In this document: positions 53,758 through 63,081 of the stretch, piece by piece
Layout: each line of letters begins with the position of its first letter
How positions within the stretch are numbered: the first letter of the stretch is position 1
Assembly (NCBI RefSeq): GCF_000169335.1
Contig: NZ_AAXW01000013.1
Location: 1 to 64,000, forward strand
Length of the DNA stretch: 64,000 bases
Reading direction: 5' to 3'
From: Crocosphaera chwakensis CCY0110
GTDB lineage: Bacteria > Cyanobacteriota > Cyanobacteriia > Cyanobacteriales > Microcystaceae
The notes under the pieces: generated by a model
Databases searched by the model: none
What the model was told of the DNA's origin: nothing
Seen by the model: only the letters and a program-made list of their open reading frames with translations
Translations under genes and position numbers: made by a program

Positions 53758-54341
53758 AGTCTACTCTTGTCAATGAAGGGAGGGGATGCGTTACACGCCC
53801 ACCATCTATGAATATTACCATTTTGCCGAACTTAAGATTATCATATTGGCCGTTGGCGATCGCAAGTAATGGAGTCGATGTTAGCAATGCTTCTAAATTG
53901 CCCTCTGCCTCTAAAATAGCTTTTAATGTTTGGCCCGACGATATTGGATAAATTAATGATAATCAAGATGTTATGATACCAAATCCACTTATTTTAGTAG
54001 AGTAACGTTTTTTCTCCCCACTCCCTGCTCCCTGCTCCGAAAGTTAATACTATACTATCTAAAGCGGATCTAGTATGAGTTGGGTTTCGTTCCCTTCGAC
54101 TCTCGCTCACGATATTCCTCTACCAACCTACATACTAAAACTACATCCTAGGTTCGCTAGAGCCGATTTCTTTATTTTTCAAGGCAGAAAATTGCTGATT
54201 TATTTAGAAAATACTTCTTGAGGTAGATTATATTTACTACAAATCCAAAGTAGTATTTAAGAAGGAAATATGCGTTTTTTGAAGTACTTTATAAAACACA
54301 TTTAAGTTTAGTTTTTTGTCGAGAATAAGTATTTATTAGTG
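53758..54341. other. Long intergenic region with inverted repeat and a start-less open frame
   Basis: 584 bases without a confident gene. A minus-strand frame from about 53965 into the gatA start is open for about 80 codons (reading LKAILEAEGNLEALL then FIDGGRVTHPL) but lacks an early start codon, so it may be a gene remnant. A pyrimidine-rich CTCCCTGCTCC string lies near 54015-54037. An imperfect inverted repeat (AGTATGAGTTGGG 54072-54084 with CCAACCTACATACT 54123-54136) resembles small dispersed hairpin repeats. No RNA gene recognised. Confidence 0.55.
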
Positions 54342-55193
54342 ATGTCAAACTTAAATAAGTATAGCTTTTACTTACCAAAAAAAGCAGGACTCTACCTCGG
54401 TGGGATTGCACTGGGTGTAACAACATTACTTCTTCCTGGTTGCCAGACTGCCGATGAAATTGAAGAAGGAAGAACCAATGTCACCACCGAAGACCTCGCA
54501 ACGGATGATTTAGAAGGAGCGACAGGGGCAGGAGGTGAGGAAATCCTTGTTGGACAAGAGGTGACAATTCGCGCTCCGGTTAAAGAAGAAATCAGCGACC
54601 AAGCCTTTGTGGTACAAGCAGAAGATGGCACAGATGTCCTTGTGATCAACTCCCCTGGACAACCGGCTACCCTCCCTGGCGATGATACTCCCATTCAAGT
54701 GACAGGAGAAGTTGTAGAATTTGTCATTGCTGATGTGGAAGTTGATTATGGTTTGGAGCTTGATAATGATCTGTTTGTAGACTACGAAACCGAGCCTGCC
54801 ATTGTCGCTGAATCCATTGCCCTTGCACCAACTCCTGAACAGTTAGCCGAAGGAGATGCTCAACCCTTCTACGATCAAGTGATTGCGGTAGAAGGAGATG
54901 TGGGTAGTATTCTTTCCTCCAATACTTTTGCACTATATGAAGAAGGTTGGATTGATGATAGGGGACTACTGGTTATCGGGGTTGACCGAGCTTTAGATGC
55001 AGAAAATACTGCTCTACAAGAAGGAGAAACTGTGACAGTTACTGGTCGATTAAGGGATTTTGATCTGGCTGTTTTAGAACAGGAATACAACTTAGGTTTA
55101 GATGAAGAAGAAGCAGCCGAGTTTGAAGCAAGATATACCGATAGACCTGTTATTGTCGCAGAAGAAGTCTTTCCTTCGGCAGTGGAAGATTAA
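54342..55193 (+). CDS. Acidic lipoprotein with two repeated beta domains
   Basis: A 283-residue lipoprotein. The signal LYLGGIALGVTTLLLPGC places the lipobox cysteine at Cys34. A very acidic linker is followed by two similar domains: about residues 70-160 (VGQEVTIRAPVKEEISDQAFVVQ...PIQVTGEVVEF) and about 180-280 (VIAVEGDVGSILSSNTFALYEEG...TVTVTGRLRDFDLAVLEQEYNLGL). Both show the strand pattern of small OB-like domains (EVTI...F.L...V.V.G.V), and both end with DY/YNLGLD-type acidic stretches. Function unknown. A GTG one codon upstream (54339) is an alternative start. A general-stress-type protein gene follows 91 bases later. Confidence 0.78.
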   Translation: MSNLNKYSFYLPKKAGLYLGGIALGVTTLLLPGCQTADEIEEGRTNVTTEDLATDDLEGATGAGGEEILVGQEVTIRAPVKEEISDQAFVVQAEDGTDVLVINSPGQPATLPGDDTPIQVTGEVVEFVIADVEVDYGLELDNDLFVDYETEPAIVAESIALAPTPEQLAEGDAQPFYDQVIAVEGDVGSILSSNTFALYEEGWIDDRGLLVIGVDRALDAENTALQEGETVTVTGRLRDFDLAVLEQEYNLGLDEEEAAEFEARYTDRPVIVAEEVFPSAVED

Positions 55194-55284
55194 TTAAGTG
55201 TTTTTTAGGCTAAACACAATGAGAAAAAGACTTTTATTAAAAGTCACGTTTAATCAGTTGTCCAAACACAAATAAGGAGAAAAT

Positions 55285-56031
55285 ATGATACAGCAAAAGA
55301 AAGTTATTCGCGAAGAACATACCAACATCGTCAACCAAACCGATACTCGTTACAAACGGGCTGTCGGCGTTTATAAAAATCGGGAAGACCTTGAAACTGT
55401 GCTTAAGGCCATCAAAGATTCTGGCTATGATATGAATCGCGTTTCTTTGATTACCCGCGATATTGATGAGATCGAAGGTGCAAAAGAAGTTACCGAAAAG
55501 CATGGAAACGAGGCAAAAGAAGGAGCTGCTGCGGGTGCAACCTCTGGAACAGTCCTCGGTGCTGTGGGTGGCTTTTTAGTCGGGGTTGGTGTGTTAAGCA
55601 TTCCTGGTATTGGTCCGCTTTTGGCTGCGGGGGTTGAAATTCCCGCGCTCGCGTCCACTGCTGCAGGTGCAGGAATTGGTGCTGCAACAGGCGGAATTAT
55701 TGGTGCTTTGGTGGGTTTAGGTATTCCTGAAGAAAAAGCCAAAGTTTATGAAGACCGCATTAAGGCTGGGGATCACCTAATAATGGTCAGTGGTACAGAC
55801 GAACAGCTTGAGCAAGTTACATCAATCATGCACGATCACCCTGTCGAAGAGTTTGACATCTATGCTGCTCAGGATCTGGATGCAACCACGGGTGCGTCGA
55901 AGACAGAGCGAGTCGAAGCGGTTGAGCCAAACTCGGAAGTGGCCACGACAGAAACCAAACACAAGGAAATTCACTCTGATGCAGATGTAGTGATTGTAGA
56001 CAAAAGAAATGAAAGAAATAAGGTGCAGTAG
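55285..56031 (+). CDS. General stress protein 17M-domain protein with glycine-rich membrane segment
   Basis: A 248-residue protein. The N-terminal VGVYKNREDLETVLKAIKDSGYDMNRVSLITRD is the 17M/YflT general-stress fold. A Gly/Ala-rich hydrophobic middle (about residues 75-155, GAAAGATSGTVLGAVGGFLVGVGV and a second half of like character) resembles glycine-zipper membrane segments. A return to the alpha/beta fold (YEDRIKAGDHLIMVSGTDEQLEQVTSIM) follows, then a hydrophilic tail. Related proteins are common in cyanobacteria and are often stress-induced. The start is supported by AAGGAG. It may be co-transcribed with the upstream lipoprotein; a terminator follows. Confidence 0.82.
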   Translation: MIQQKKVIREEHTNIVNQTDTRYKRAVGVYKNREDLETVLKAIKDSGYDMNRVSLITRDIDEIEGAKEVTEKHGNEAKEGAAAGATSGTVLGAVGGFLVGVGVLSIPGIGPLLAAGVEIPALASTAAGAGIGAATGGIIGALVGLGIPEEKAKVYEDRIKAGDHLIMVSGTDEQLEQVTSIMHDHPVEEFDIYAAQDLDATTGASKTERVEAVEPNSEVATTETKHKEIHSDADVVIVDKRNERNKVQ

Positions 56032-56065
56032 ATTCAACTAAGAATCTTAATTTAGATTCTCCTAA

Positions 56066-56095
56066 AGTCCCCTTTTTACAGGGGACTGTTTTATT
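56066..56095 (+). terminator. Terminator after the general stress gene
   Basis: Perfect 8-bp stem AGTCCCCT / AGGGGACT with a 6-base loop, followed by GTTTTATT. It touches the 3' end of the convergent ABC transporter gene. Confidence 0.75.
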
Positions 56096-57896
56096 GTTCA
56101 CTGATAAGATTATTTCCCCCTGTTTGTACTTGCCATAACCCTGCATAAATGCCTTGTTTTTCTAATAGTTGTTCATGGGTTCCTTGTTCGACAATTTTTC
56201 CAAATTCCATAACATAAATACAGTCTGAATGACGAATGGTAGATAAACGATGGGCGATCGCAATAGTAGTTCTTTGGGCGGTAATTTTGTCTAAGGAACG
56301 GGCGATCGCTGCTTCGGTTTCGTTGTCGACGGCTGAGGTGGCTTCGTCTAAAATCAAAATCGGTGGATCTTTTAAAATTGCTCTAGCAATAGCAATTCTT
56401 TGGCGTTGTCCCCCGGATAATTTCTGACCCCTTTCTCCAACAATCGTATCGTATCCTTGATATAAGTTTTCAATAAATTCATGGGCTTCTGCTAATTTGG
56501 CTGCTTCTCTAATTTCAGCATCTGTAGCGTTAGGATTTCCATAGGCAATATTTTCTTTTACGGTTCCATGAAAAAGAAACACATCTTGACTGACTAACCC
56601 GATTGCTTTGCGTAAATCACCTAAAAAAATGTCCTGAATATTGATATCGTCTAAGGTAATTTGGCCGTGATCAATTTCGTATAATCTGAGTAATAATTTT
56701 ACCAAGGTACTTTTTCCTGAGCCAGTAGAACCCACCACACCAATACGATGACCGGCTGGAATTTCTATATAGAGATTTTTCAGAATGGGATGACCTTCTT
56801 GATAAGCAAAAGTAACGTTTTCAAGTTTAATTTTTCCTTTTATGGTTTCTCTAGGTAAAGCGACGGTTCCTGTATGAATAGTTATAGGTGTATCTAGTAA
56901 GTTCATTACCCGATTTGTCGAAGCCATTGACCGTTGATACAGGTCTAAGGTTTGTCCTAATCTGGTTAATGGCCATAGTAACCGTTGGGTCATAAACACT
57001 AAAACGCTATAAGTTCCGACAGCTAATTTACCCTCAACGGCTTCCATGCCACCGTATAATAAAATAGCAGTAAATCCAGCTAAGATAACAATTCGTATTA
57101 ACGGAACAAAGGCTGCACTAAAAGCGATCGCTTTTTGATTACTTCTACGATAGGCTTGACTATCTTGCCGTAATCTTTCTAACTCATAAGCCTCTGTTGT
57201 AAAACTTTTAATGGTGGTAATTCCGCTTATATTATTAGATAAACGACTATTCAATAAACTTACTTTTTCCCTAACGTTGGCATAACGAGGGGCTAATAAT
57301 TTTTGAAACTTAATAGAACCCCATAAAATAAAGGGGATGGGTAACATAGCCATCCAAGCGGTTCCTGGGGTGACAATAAAAAAGGCTGCACCGATAATAA
57401 TAACGGTGGTAATTACCTGTAATATTTCATTGGCACCGATATCTAAAAAACGCTCTAATTGATTAATATCATCGTTTAAAATCGATAAAAGTAGTCCTGT
57501 GTTTCTTTCTTCAAAATAGGCTAATTCTAACTCTTGTAAATGTCCATAAGCATGAAGTCTTAAATCGTGTTGAATATTTTGAGCTAAATTACGCCATAAT
57601 CTTTCATACATATATTGGAATAAAGATTCTAATCCCCAGATAATAATGGATAAAAAAGTTAAAATTAATAATTGCACAAAAACATCTTTAAACCCTAATT
57701 GTGCAATTAAAGAATCTTGTTGTTGTACTACGACATCAACCGCAGCACCAATTAATACTGGGGGAGCTAAATCAAAGATTTTGTTAATAATAGAACAAGC
57801 GATAGCTTTCCAAATAAGGGGACGATAGGCTTTTGCATATTCAAAAAGCCGTTGCATAGGATGTTCATTATTATGATAATTTTTTCTTTTAGACAT
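56091..57896 (-). CDS. ABC exporter, fused permease and ATPase
   Basis: A 601-residue half-transporter of the MsbA/lipid or drug exporter type. The six-helix membrane domain occupies about residues 25-320 (DLAPPVLIGAAVDVVV, IQHDLRLHAYGHLQELELAYFEERNTGLLLSILNDDINQLERFL). The ATPase carries Walker A VGSTGSGKST, Q-loop VSQDVFLFHGTVKENIAYG, signature LSGGQRQRIAIARAIL, Walker B PILILDEATSAVD, and H-loop IAIAHRLSTIRHSD. It would act as a dimer. The substrate is not predictable from sequence. The 3' end lies within the terminator of the convergent stress gene. Confidence 0.93.
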   Translation of the reverse strand: MSKRKNYHNNEHPMQRLFEYAKAYRPLIWKAIACSIINKIFDLAPPVLIGAAVDVVVQQQDSLIAQLGFKDVFVQLLILTFLSIIIWGLESLFQYMYERLWRNLAQNIQHDLRLHAYGHLQELELAYFEERNTGLLLSILNDDINQLERFLDIGANEILQVITTVIIIGAAFFIVTPGTAWMAMLPIPFILWGSIKFQKLLAPRYANVREKVSLLNSRLSNNISGITTIKSFTTEAYELERLRQDSQAYRRSNQKAIAFSAAFVPLIRIVILAGFTAILLYGGMEAVEGKLAVGTYSVLVFMTQRLLWPLTRLGQTLDLYQRSMASTNRVMNLLDTPITIHTGTVALPRETIKGKIKLENVTFAYQEGHPILKNLYIEIPAGHRIGVVGSTGSGKSTLVKLLLRLYEIDHGQITLDDINIQDIFLGDLRKAIGLVSQDVFLFHGTVKENIAYGNPNATDAEIREAAKLAEAHEFIENLYQGYDTIVGERGQKLSGGQRQRIAIARAILKDPPILILDEATSAVDNETEAAIARSLDKITAQRTTIAIAHRLSTIRHSDCIYVMEFGKIVEQGTHEQLLEKQGIYAGLWQVQTGGNNLISEQ

Positions 57897-58224
57897 AATT
57901 TTTAATTCTAAATTTCAAGCAACTGTTTGTGAATAAAAAATAAATTTATTCAACGTAGGAAAGTTAAGTTTTTGGTGATGTTCTGCATTATCATAGCGAA
58001 AAATTCAATTATTCTGCTTATCCATGTATTGATAACTATACATTTTTCTATCCATAGCAATTTCAACATACACGAATTCTCAAAAATAAAGTAAAGAATT
58101 GTCTTGTATTTTCATCTTTCTTTTGACAAAACCTTCGTAAAGCCCTCTTTTATCTTCTTCTATTTAAAATGATTTAATTATTGTAGAGAATTGAATCAAC
58201 TGATGAATTTGTTTAAAATACTCT

Positions 58225-58380
58225 TCAATCAACAAAATAAATGCCCTCTATAGAATCTTTTCCTTGTTGTAGATGTTCTAAGATTCTAAATTCTCCAATC
58301 GACTCATCAAAATCAAAATTATGAGGTAATTTATCATTATTAAATCGATTAATAAATTCTTCGGTTGATAATTGATTATT
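58225..58380 (-). pseudogene. Start-less gene fragment in the ABC transporter/GHL10 gap
   Basis: An open minus-strand frame of 51 codons between two stops, without ATG, GTG or TTG near its beginning. It reads like real protein (LSTEEFINRFNNDKLPHNF, then FRILEHLQQGKDSI and IYFVD). It is probably the 3' remnant of a decayed small gene; I do not recognise the family. The rest of the 57897-58403 gap holds nothing I can identify. Confidence 0.3.
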
Positions 58381-58403
58381 TTAATTGATTTTTAAATTAA
58401 ACC

Positions 58404-59882
58404 TTAGTTACATGATCTTCGAGTTTGATTAAATTCTGGTTCTTGCCAAGAAAAAGCAAAATGACTAATCGATTTAAGTTGCGGAAATGCAGTGCGAATG
58501 GCATTCATTTGGGTTTCTAACGCCGGACGATTATCTTCAGCTTTTCCCCAAGATCCTGCGATCGCAGGTGTAATTTTTGTTTGCGATGAAGCCATTTTAA
58601 ACACTCGTTTTACCTGTTCTACAATACAATTAGCATCTTTGCACAAGCCATAAGCCATCGGATGAAACTCTAGAGATGGAGAAAACTGATCCCATGCTTG
58701 CAAACGGGAGTCAAACCCCTTTTCTCCCACCAATCGATTACCATCAGGAAAGAAAACAGCCCCAGACTGAATACCATAGCGTTTAACGATTGATTCTGCA
58801 AAGGAAACAAAGTTAACTACCCCTTGAGCTGCATGGGCAACCACTAAATACCAGATTTCGTCCTTTATGCGTTGATATCGGACATTTAAGGGTTGATTGA
58901 AGGCGGTGTCTGGTATGGTTCGACCTTGCCATAAAGGGACGGTTTCGTTAGAATACAATCGGTCCACTTCTTTGATATCGTTAACGGTAAGATAGCCTTT
59001 GGTGACATAGCGATGGATGAGATCCCGACCTTTATTATTCGTTGCGCGATCATACAATGTTTGCAGAGATGCTGGACTATAAATCCACAAGTCTTTGACC
59101 TTTCCTGCTACTGACTGGGTTCCAGTTCCTCTAGGATAGCGTACATAGTCAAATAAAACTCCATCTGGTCGCCGTTTGAGGACAGCTTCTAGTAACCTGT
59201 AATAGTCAGTTTGAGCCTGACGGTTATAAGGATCAACAAACGCCTGAGACTGATCGTGAACATAGGTGGTGCTATCTTGTCCCTTGCCATTCCTAGCCAA
59301 AACTTGTTGGCGATCGCTTCTTTGGGCGTAGGCGTAACCAAAATTAAGGGTAAATAGCCAGGCATACATTTTTAAGCCTCGTTCCCGTCCTTTTTTGATG
59401 ATTTGGTCTAATAAATCGACGTTTTCTGCCCCTGGTGTTCTGACAACGGTATCCCAAGGGGTGGGGTTATCTGCTGGTGGTAGGAGTACCTGACTATTGG
59501 CAAAGGTTTCAATATAGACGGTGTTATACCCTTTACTAACAATACGATCTAATACTGCATCGATGGAACCTGGACGTACATCACAAGGGTATAATCGTAA
59601 CCAGATAGCTTGTTCTTGGGGCCAAGTTTGTTGACGACAACGGCGTAATTCTAAGGCGTGTTTTTGGATTAAAGTTTGATAGGTTTGTTGGGCTTGGCGA
59701 TCGCCTTTTAAAGCAGCTTCTAAGAGGTTTTCTTTTTGGGCGATCGCTTGGGGAGACAGTTGACAATAATTGCTTGCTGTGGCTGTTTTTATGGAGAATA
59801 ACGGGAAAATACTGTTACTGAGGGTGATTAATAATCCTATTATAGGATAGATTAATTTTTGAGAAAGCGATCGGCCTTTCAT
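58404..59882 (-). CDS. Family 10-like glycosyl hydrolase (GHL10), exported
   Basis: A 492-residue exported protein with a signal peptide (residues about 8-37, ending TATA). The TIM-barrel GHL10/DUF187 domain is clear: IWLRLYPCDVRPGSIDAVLDRIVSKGYNTVYIETF, LDQIIKKGRERGLKMYAWLFTLNFGYAY, VDPYNRQAQTDYYRLLEAVLKRRPDGVLFDYVRYPRG and HPMAYGLCKDANC. Homologues with activity act on peptidoglycan-related or other glycans; the substrate here is not known. The C-terminus has HFAFSWQEPEF. Monocistronic by spacing. Confidence 0.88.
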   Translation of the reverse strand: MKGRSLSQKLIYPIIGLLITLSNSIFPLFSIKTATASNYCQLSPQAIAQKENLLEAALKGDRQAQQTYQTLIQKHALELRRCRQQTWPQEQAIWLRLYPCDVRPGSIDAVLDRIVSKGYNTVYIETFANSQVLLPPADNPTPWDTVVRTPGAENVDLLDQIIKKGRERGLKMYAWLFTLNFGYAYAQRSDRQQVLARNGKGQDSTTYVHDQSQAFVDPYNRQAQTDYYRLLEAVLKRRPDGVLFDYVRYPRGTGTQSVAGKVKDLWIYSPASLQTLYDRATNNKGRDLIHRYVTKGYLTVNDIKEVDRLYSNETVPLWQGRTIPDTAFNQPLNVRYQRIKDEIWYLVVAHAAQGVVNFVSFAESIVKRYGIQSGAVFFPDGNRLVGEKGFDSRLQAWDQFSPSLEFHPMAYGLCKDANCIVEQVKRVFKMASSQTKITPAIAGSWGKAEDNRPALETQMNAIRTAFPQLKSISHFAFSWQEPEFNQTRRSCN

Positions 59883-59996
59883 TTATTTTTACTTTCTAGC
59901 TTCATTATGATGAATGGCTTTCTATCTTAACAAATTTTTTTCATTAAGTTCGGCTCAATTTCTTATTTCATCTATTATCACTACGATTTTTTTTTC

Positions 59997-60248
59997 TTAT
60001 AAAAGATTTAACAGAATCTCTAATCTTCTCTTTTCTAATTCTTCGGCTTTCTAGGGAGACTCTGTTTAAAAATGTAATAATCCTTGCTCATTTTTTAATC
60101 CCATTGGTTTGGCGATCTCTGGTAAACTCTCCCTTTTTATATCACTTATTATTCCGAGATGAAGATATTTAAAGGCTTCATAGGCTCTCACTTCTATAAA
60201 TAAATCTCTGTAGAGTTAACCGTAAGTATCAACACATTTTACCGTCAT
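59997..60248 (-). pseudogene. Relic of a transposase N-terminus
   Basis: An 84-codon minus-strand stretch in one continuous frame starting with ATG at 60248 but interrupted by stops at codons 11, 61 and 66. It reads VKCVDTYG-stop, then EAFKYLHLGIISDIKRESLP, EIAKPMGLKNEQGLLHF, stop, TESP, stop, KAEELEKRRLEILLNLL. This is the N-terminal pattern of IS4/IS701-like transposases found in many copies in cyanobacteria. The stops replace a residue expected in HFLTESPW (TTA to TAA, TGG to TAG). No terminal repeats remain, so the element is old. It fills half of the gene-free gap between the GHL10 and desaturase genes. Confidence 0.75.
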
Positions 60249-60389
60249 TTGGGAGAGCGAGACTTAAACATATTCCCTGTCTTGCTTTCAGACTTTTTTC
60301 TTCATTGTACCTCTTCTAGAGTGATGAAAGAGGGATAGTACGGTAAAATTGGATAAGTCTTCGATAAATCCCCTTACTTTACCTAAAAT

Positions 60390-61220
60390 ATGTTAGTCAA
60401 AAAAAGAATTGATTATTATCCTATTACCATAATTCTGCTAGTTTTGGGGATAGATTTAGTCGTTTTTCTATTTAGCCCTTCAGCGTTGTTACCGATTATT
60501 TGGATGATAGTTAGTCTCAATATTAAAGGATGGATTTGCAGTTGGAATCATAATCATCAACATTATAATTTCTTTACTGTGCCTTTGGCTAATCGTTTCA
60601 TTGAACTGGTAATGGGTTTGCAAACAGGAATTGTCGGAGAAGCATGGGTTCTACATCATACTCTTGGTCATCATCTCAATTATTTAAATCAATCTAAAGA
60701 CGAATCTGCCTGGAAAACCCCTCAAGGTCGATTAATGTCTCGTTTAGAATATACCTTTAAAGTAGGTTTCATGGCATATCCGACAGCCTTGAAAGTGGGA
60801 AAACAGCATCCTAAATCTCGTAACAAATTGATTCAAAATATAGTGTTAACTGTTTTGATTTTAGGCTTATTATTCTCCAATAATTGGCTCAATACATTGA
60901 TTATTTTTGTTGCACCAATGATCATATTATTGTTTATGGTTGTCTATGAAACTTATTATCATCATGCAGGTTTAGATCAGTTAGATCCTTATCAAGCAAG
61001 CTATAATATTACAGATCGCTGGTACAATTTTTTCACCTGTAATTTAGGTTATCATACGGCTCATCACCTTCAATGTGGTAAACATTGGAGTCAGCTACCT
61101 CAATTACACCAAAATATTAAACATAAAATTCCACCTCATTTGTATCGAGAAGCTGGTTTTCCTTTTAGTTTAATGACAAAAATTGAGCAGCAACTTTCAC
61201 AACGCTTTTCAACAAATTAA
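60390..61220 (+). CDS. Membrane fatty acid desaturase family protein
   Basis: A 276-residue integral membrane di-iron enzyme. Histidine boxes are present: HNHQH (residues 54-58), HHTLGHH (89-95), and a C-terminal set YHTAHHLQCGKHW, with an extra HHAG before it. Four hydrophobic segments are seen (about 12-48, 140-180). It is shorter than acyl-lipid DesA/B/C desaturases (about 350 residues) and may act on another lipid or a carotenoid; the substrate cannot be told. It ends at a strong hairpin terminator. Confidence 0.85.
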   Translation: MLVKKRIDYYPITIILLVLGIDLVVFLFSPSALLPIIWMIVSLNIKGWICSWNHNHQHYNFFTVPLANRFIELVMGLQTGIVGEAWVLHHTLGHHLNYLNQSKDESAWKTPQGRLMSRLEYTFKVGFMAYPTALKVGKQHPKSRNKLIQNIVLTVLILGLLFSNNWLNTLIIFVAPMIILLFMVVYETYYHHAGLDQLDPYQASYNITDRWYNFFTCNLGYHTAHHLQCGKHWSQLPQLHQNIKHKIPPHLYREAGFPFSLMTKIEQQLSQRFSTN

Positions 61221-61243
61221 TAACGTCAAGGTATTATAAATTT

Positions 61244-61275
61244 AAGTCGAAATAAAAAGTTTTTTATTTCGACTT
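61244..61275 (+). terminator. Terminator after the desaturase gene
   Basis: Perfect 15-bp stem AAGTCGAAATAAAAA / TTTTTATTTCGACTT with a 2-base gap at the loop, followed by ACAAATTTTTT. It may also serve the truncated convergent gene at 61308. Confidence 0.85.
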
Positions 61276-61545
61276 ACAAATTTTTTCTGCGTTTAAAAAT
61301 TAAATTATTAACTATTAATAGTTTGCTTGAGAAACCAATAAATATTAGTGACAGTTTGATCAGGCACATTTTGCCAGTTTTTGGGTACTAAGCCAGCATA
61401 TTTAGTATTACTTGCCATTTGAATAATGTTTGATTCATACTGTTGTCTTAAATCACTATTGATTAGAAATTTAAGTTGATCTTGTAATGATAAAAAATGA
61501 GAACTAATTTTTAACTCATTATAAATTAATTGTTCTTGTGGTACT

Positions 61546-61553
61546 CTTTCTAT
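61546..61553. repeat. IS66 target-site duplication, left copy
   Basis: CTTTCTAT directly abuts the left end of the IS66 element and matches the copy at 63074-63081 exactly. Eight bases is the length usual for IS66. Confidence 0.92.
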
Positions 61554-63073
61554 GTAAGGATTCAGGTGGCAAATATTGACAAACAGGCTGACTGCGCTAA
61601 AGTAACGGTATGAGTCAAACTGAACCAGGAGTACAGTTAAATCCAGACGAATTAAACCAACTGTCAAAATCTGGGTTGGTACAAATTATCTTGGCTCAAC
61701 AGAAACTTATCGAGCAGCTACAAAAAGAAATAGAAAAATTAAAGCTCAGTCGTAATTTAGATAGCCAAACCTCATCAAAACCCCCATCAACAGACTTATT
61801 GAAAAAGTCTGAGAAGGCTAAAACAACTGAAGACGATAAGGATAAGAAAAGAAAACCAGGGGGACAACCTGGACATAAGGGAAAAACAAGGAAAGGCTTT
61901 GGGAGAATTGACAGAATTCAAATCTTGCAACCATCAATATGTAGTCACTGTGGTCAAACAGAATTATTAATAGAACCAGTGAAAGTTGATTCTCAGCAGG
62001 TAGCACAACTGGTAGATAACCCATTGAGGTAGTAGAATATCATCGTCATCATTGTCGCTGTGGGCATTGTGGTGAAGTGACCAAAGCGAATTGGTCGCCC
62101 AAGACCGTCCCAGGACAAGATTTAGGAGTGAAGTTACAGCTTTTCTGGGATGGTTAGGGAATTATGGACATCTACCTTATGAAAAGCAACAAGAGATGTT
62201 GTGGGAGTTAGGGCAAATTGAGATAGGTATGGGGACCATCGTAGCCACCAATCAACGAGTAGAAACAGCCATTAATCCGTCGGTTGAACAATTATCCAAG
62301 TGGGTCAAAGTAGAACAACCCCCAATTCATGTTGATGAAACACCCTGGCCAGTGAAGGGAGTCAAAGAATGGTTGTGGGTATTTACCAATCAACTTTTCT
62401 GCCTGTTTCGGGCTGCTGATACTAGGGGGCGTAAGGAATTAGAAGATCAGTTAGGCCATGAATATGGTGGTGTTTTAAGTAGTGATGATTTGGGAGTTTA
62501 CAATGGTTATACTGTTGTTGCTCAACAGAAATGTTTGGCACATTTACGCCGTCACTTTCAGCGATTAATAAAAACTCCAGGTCAATATAACAAAACCATC
62601 GGTCAAACTTTTCTCAAATTAATTGATGAAGCTTTCCGTCATTATCGTATTTGGCAAAACGATAAGAATAGGCATGGTTATCAAGTTTGGGCAAGACAAT
62701 TCAAAGATAAGATAAAGATAGCCACAGAAGAATGGAAGCCTAAAGCCGGTTATGAAGCCGGAAAACTTTTGCGAAACCTTCGGCAAAAGGCAGAGCAATG
62801 GTGGTATTTTCTGGAGCATCCAGAGATCCCCCCTGATAATAATCTTGCTGAAAGATCCTTAAGATTAGCCATCACGAAACGGAAAGTTAGTGGGGGTTCA
62901 AGAAGCATGGAACGATTTAAACAAACAGCTAACTTATTGACGGTTATTCAAACTTGTCGTCGTCAAGAACGTTCGGTGATTGATTTTTTCGAGAAGTCAT
63001 TAATAGCCAAAGTCGGTCATCCGAATTGTTTGTTTCCTTCCCTAATTCCTAACTTCTAGACCTGAATCCTTAC
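61554..63073 (+). mobile_element. IS66 family insertion sequence
   Basis: A 1520-bp element. Its ends are perfect 14-bp terminal inverted repeats, GTAAGGATTCAGGT (61554-61567) and ACCTGAATCCTTAC (63060-63073), beginning with the GTAA typical of IS66. It is flanked by an 8-bp duplication (CTTTCTAT) on each side. It carries a single transposase gene (tnpC type, no tnpA/tnpB), which is frameshifted. The intact ends and perfect duplication point to a recent insertion. Confidence 0.95.
61610..63059 (+). pseudogene. IS66 transposase (TnpC), broken by two frameshifts
   Basis: A DDE transposase of the IS66 family. The N-terminal part has a leucine-zipper-like coil (IILAQQKLIEQLQKEIEKLKL), the KPPSTDLLKKSEK linker, GGQPGHKGKTR, and a CSHCGQ / CRCGHCGEVT zinc-binding region. 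The catalytic part shows HVDETPWPVKG, SSDDLGVYNGY, and NNLAERSLRLAITKRKVSGGSRS with the catalytic Glu. The frame breaks near 62022-62026 (one base missing in the sequence giving NPIEVVEYH) and near 62139 (one base missing in KLQAFLGWLGNYGH). Both are single-base deletions, so the enzyme is probably inactive unless these are sequence errors or programmed shifts. Confidence 0.9.
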
Positions 63074-63081
63074 CTTTCTAT
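63074..63081. repeat. IS66 target-site duplication, right copy
   Basis: CTTTCTAT directly follows the right end of the IS66 element and is identical to 61546-61553. It lies within the 5' part of the interrupted gene. Confidence 0.92.

Noticed and set aside
55425..55742. Minus-strand Pro/Ala-rich frame inside the stress gene
   Set aside because: Antisense of the Gly/Ala-rich membrane segment; no independent support.
61308..61667. 119-residue minus-strand frame taken as a complete gene
   Set aside because: Its first about 38 codons are the reverse complement of IS66 sequence; only 61308-61545, with the adjoining 8-bp duplication, is host coding sequence.
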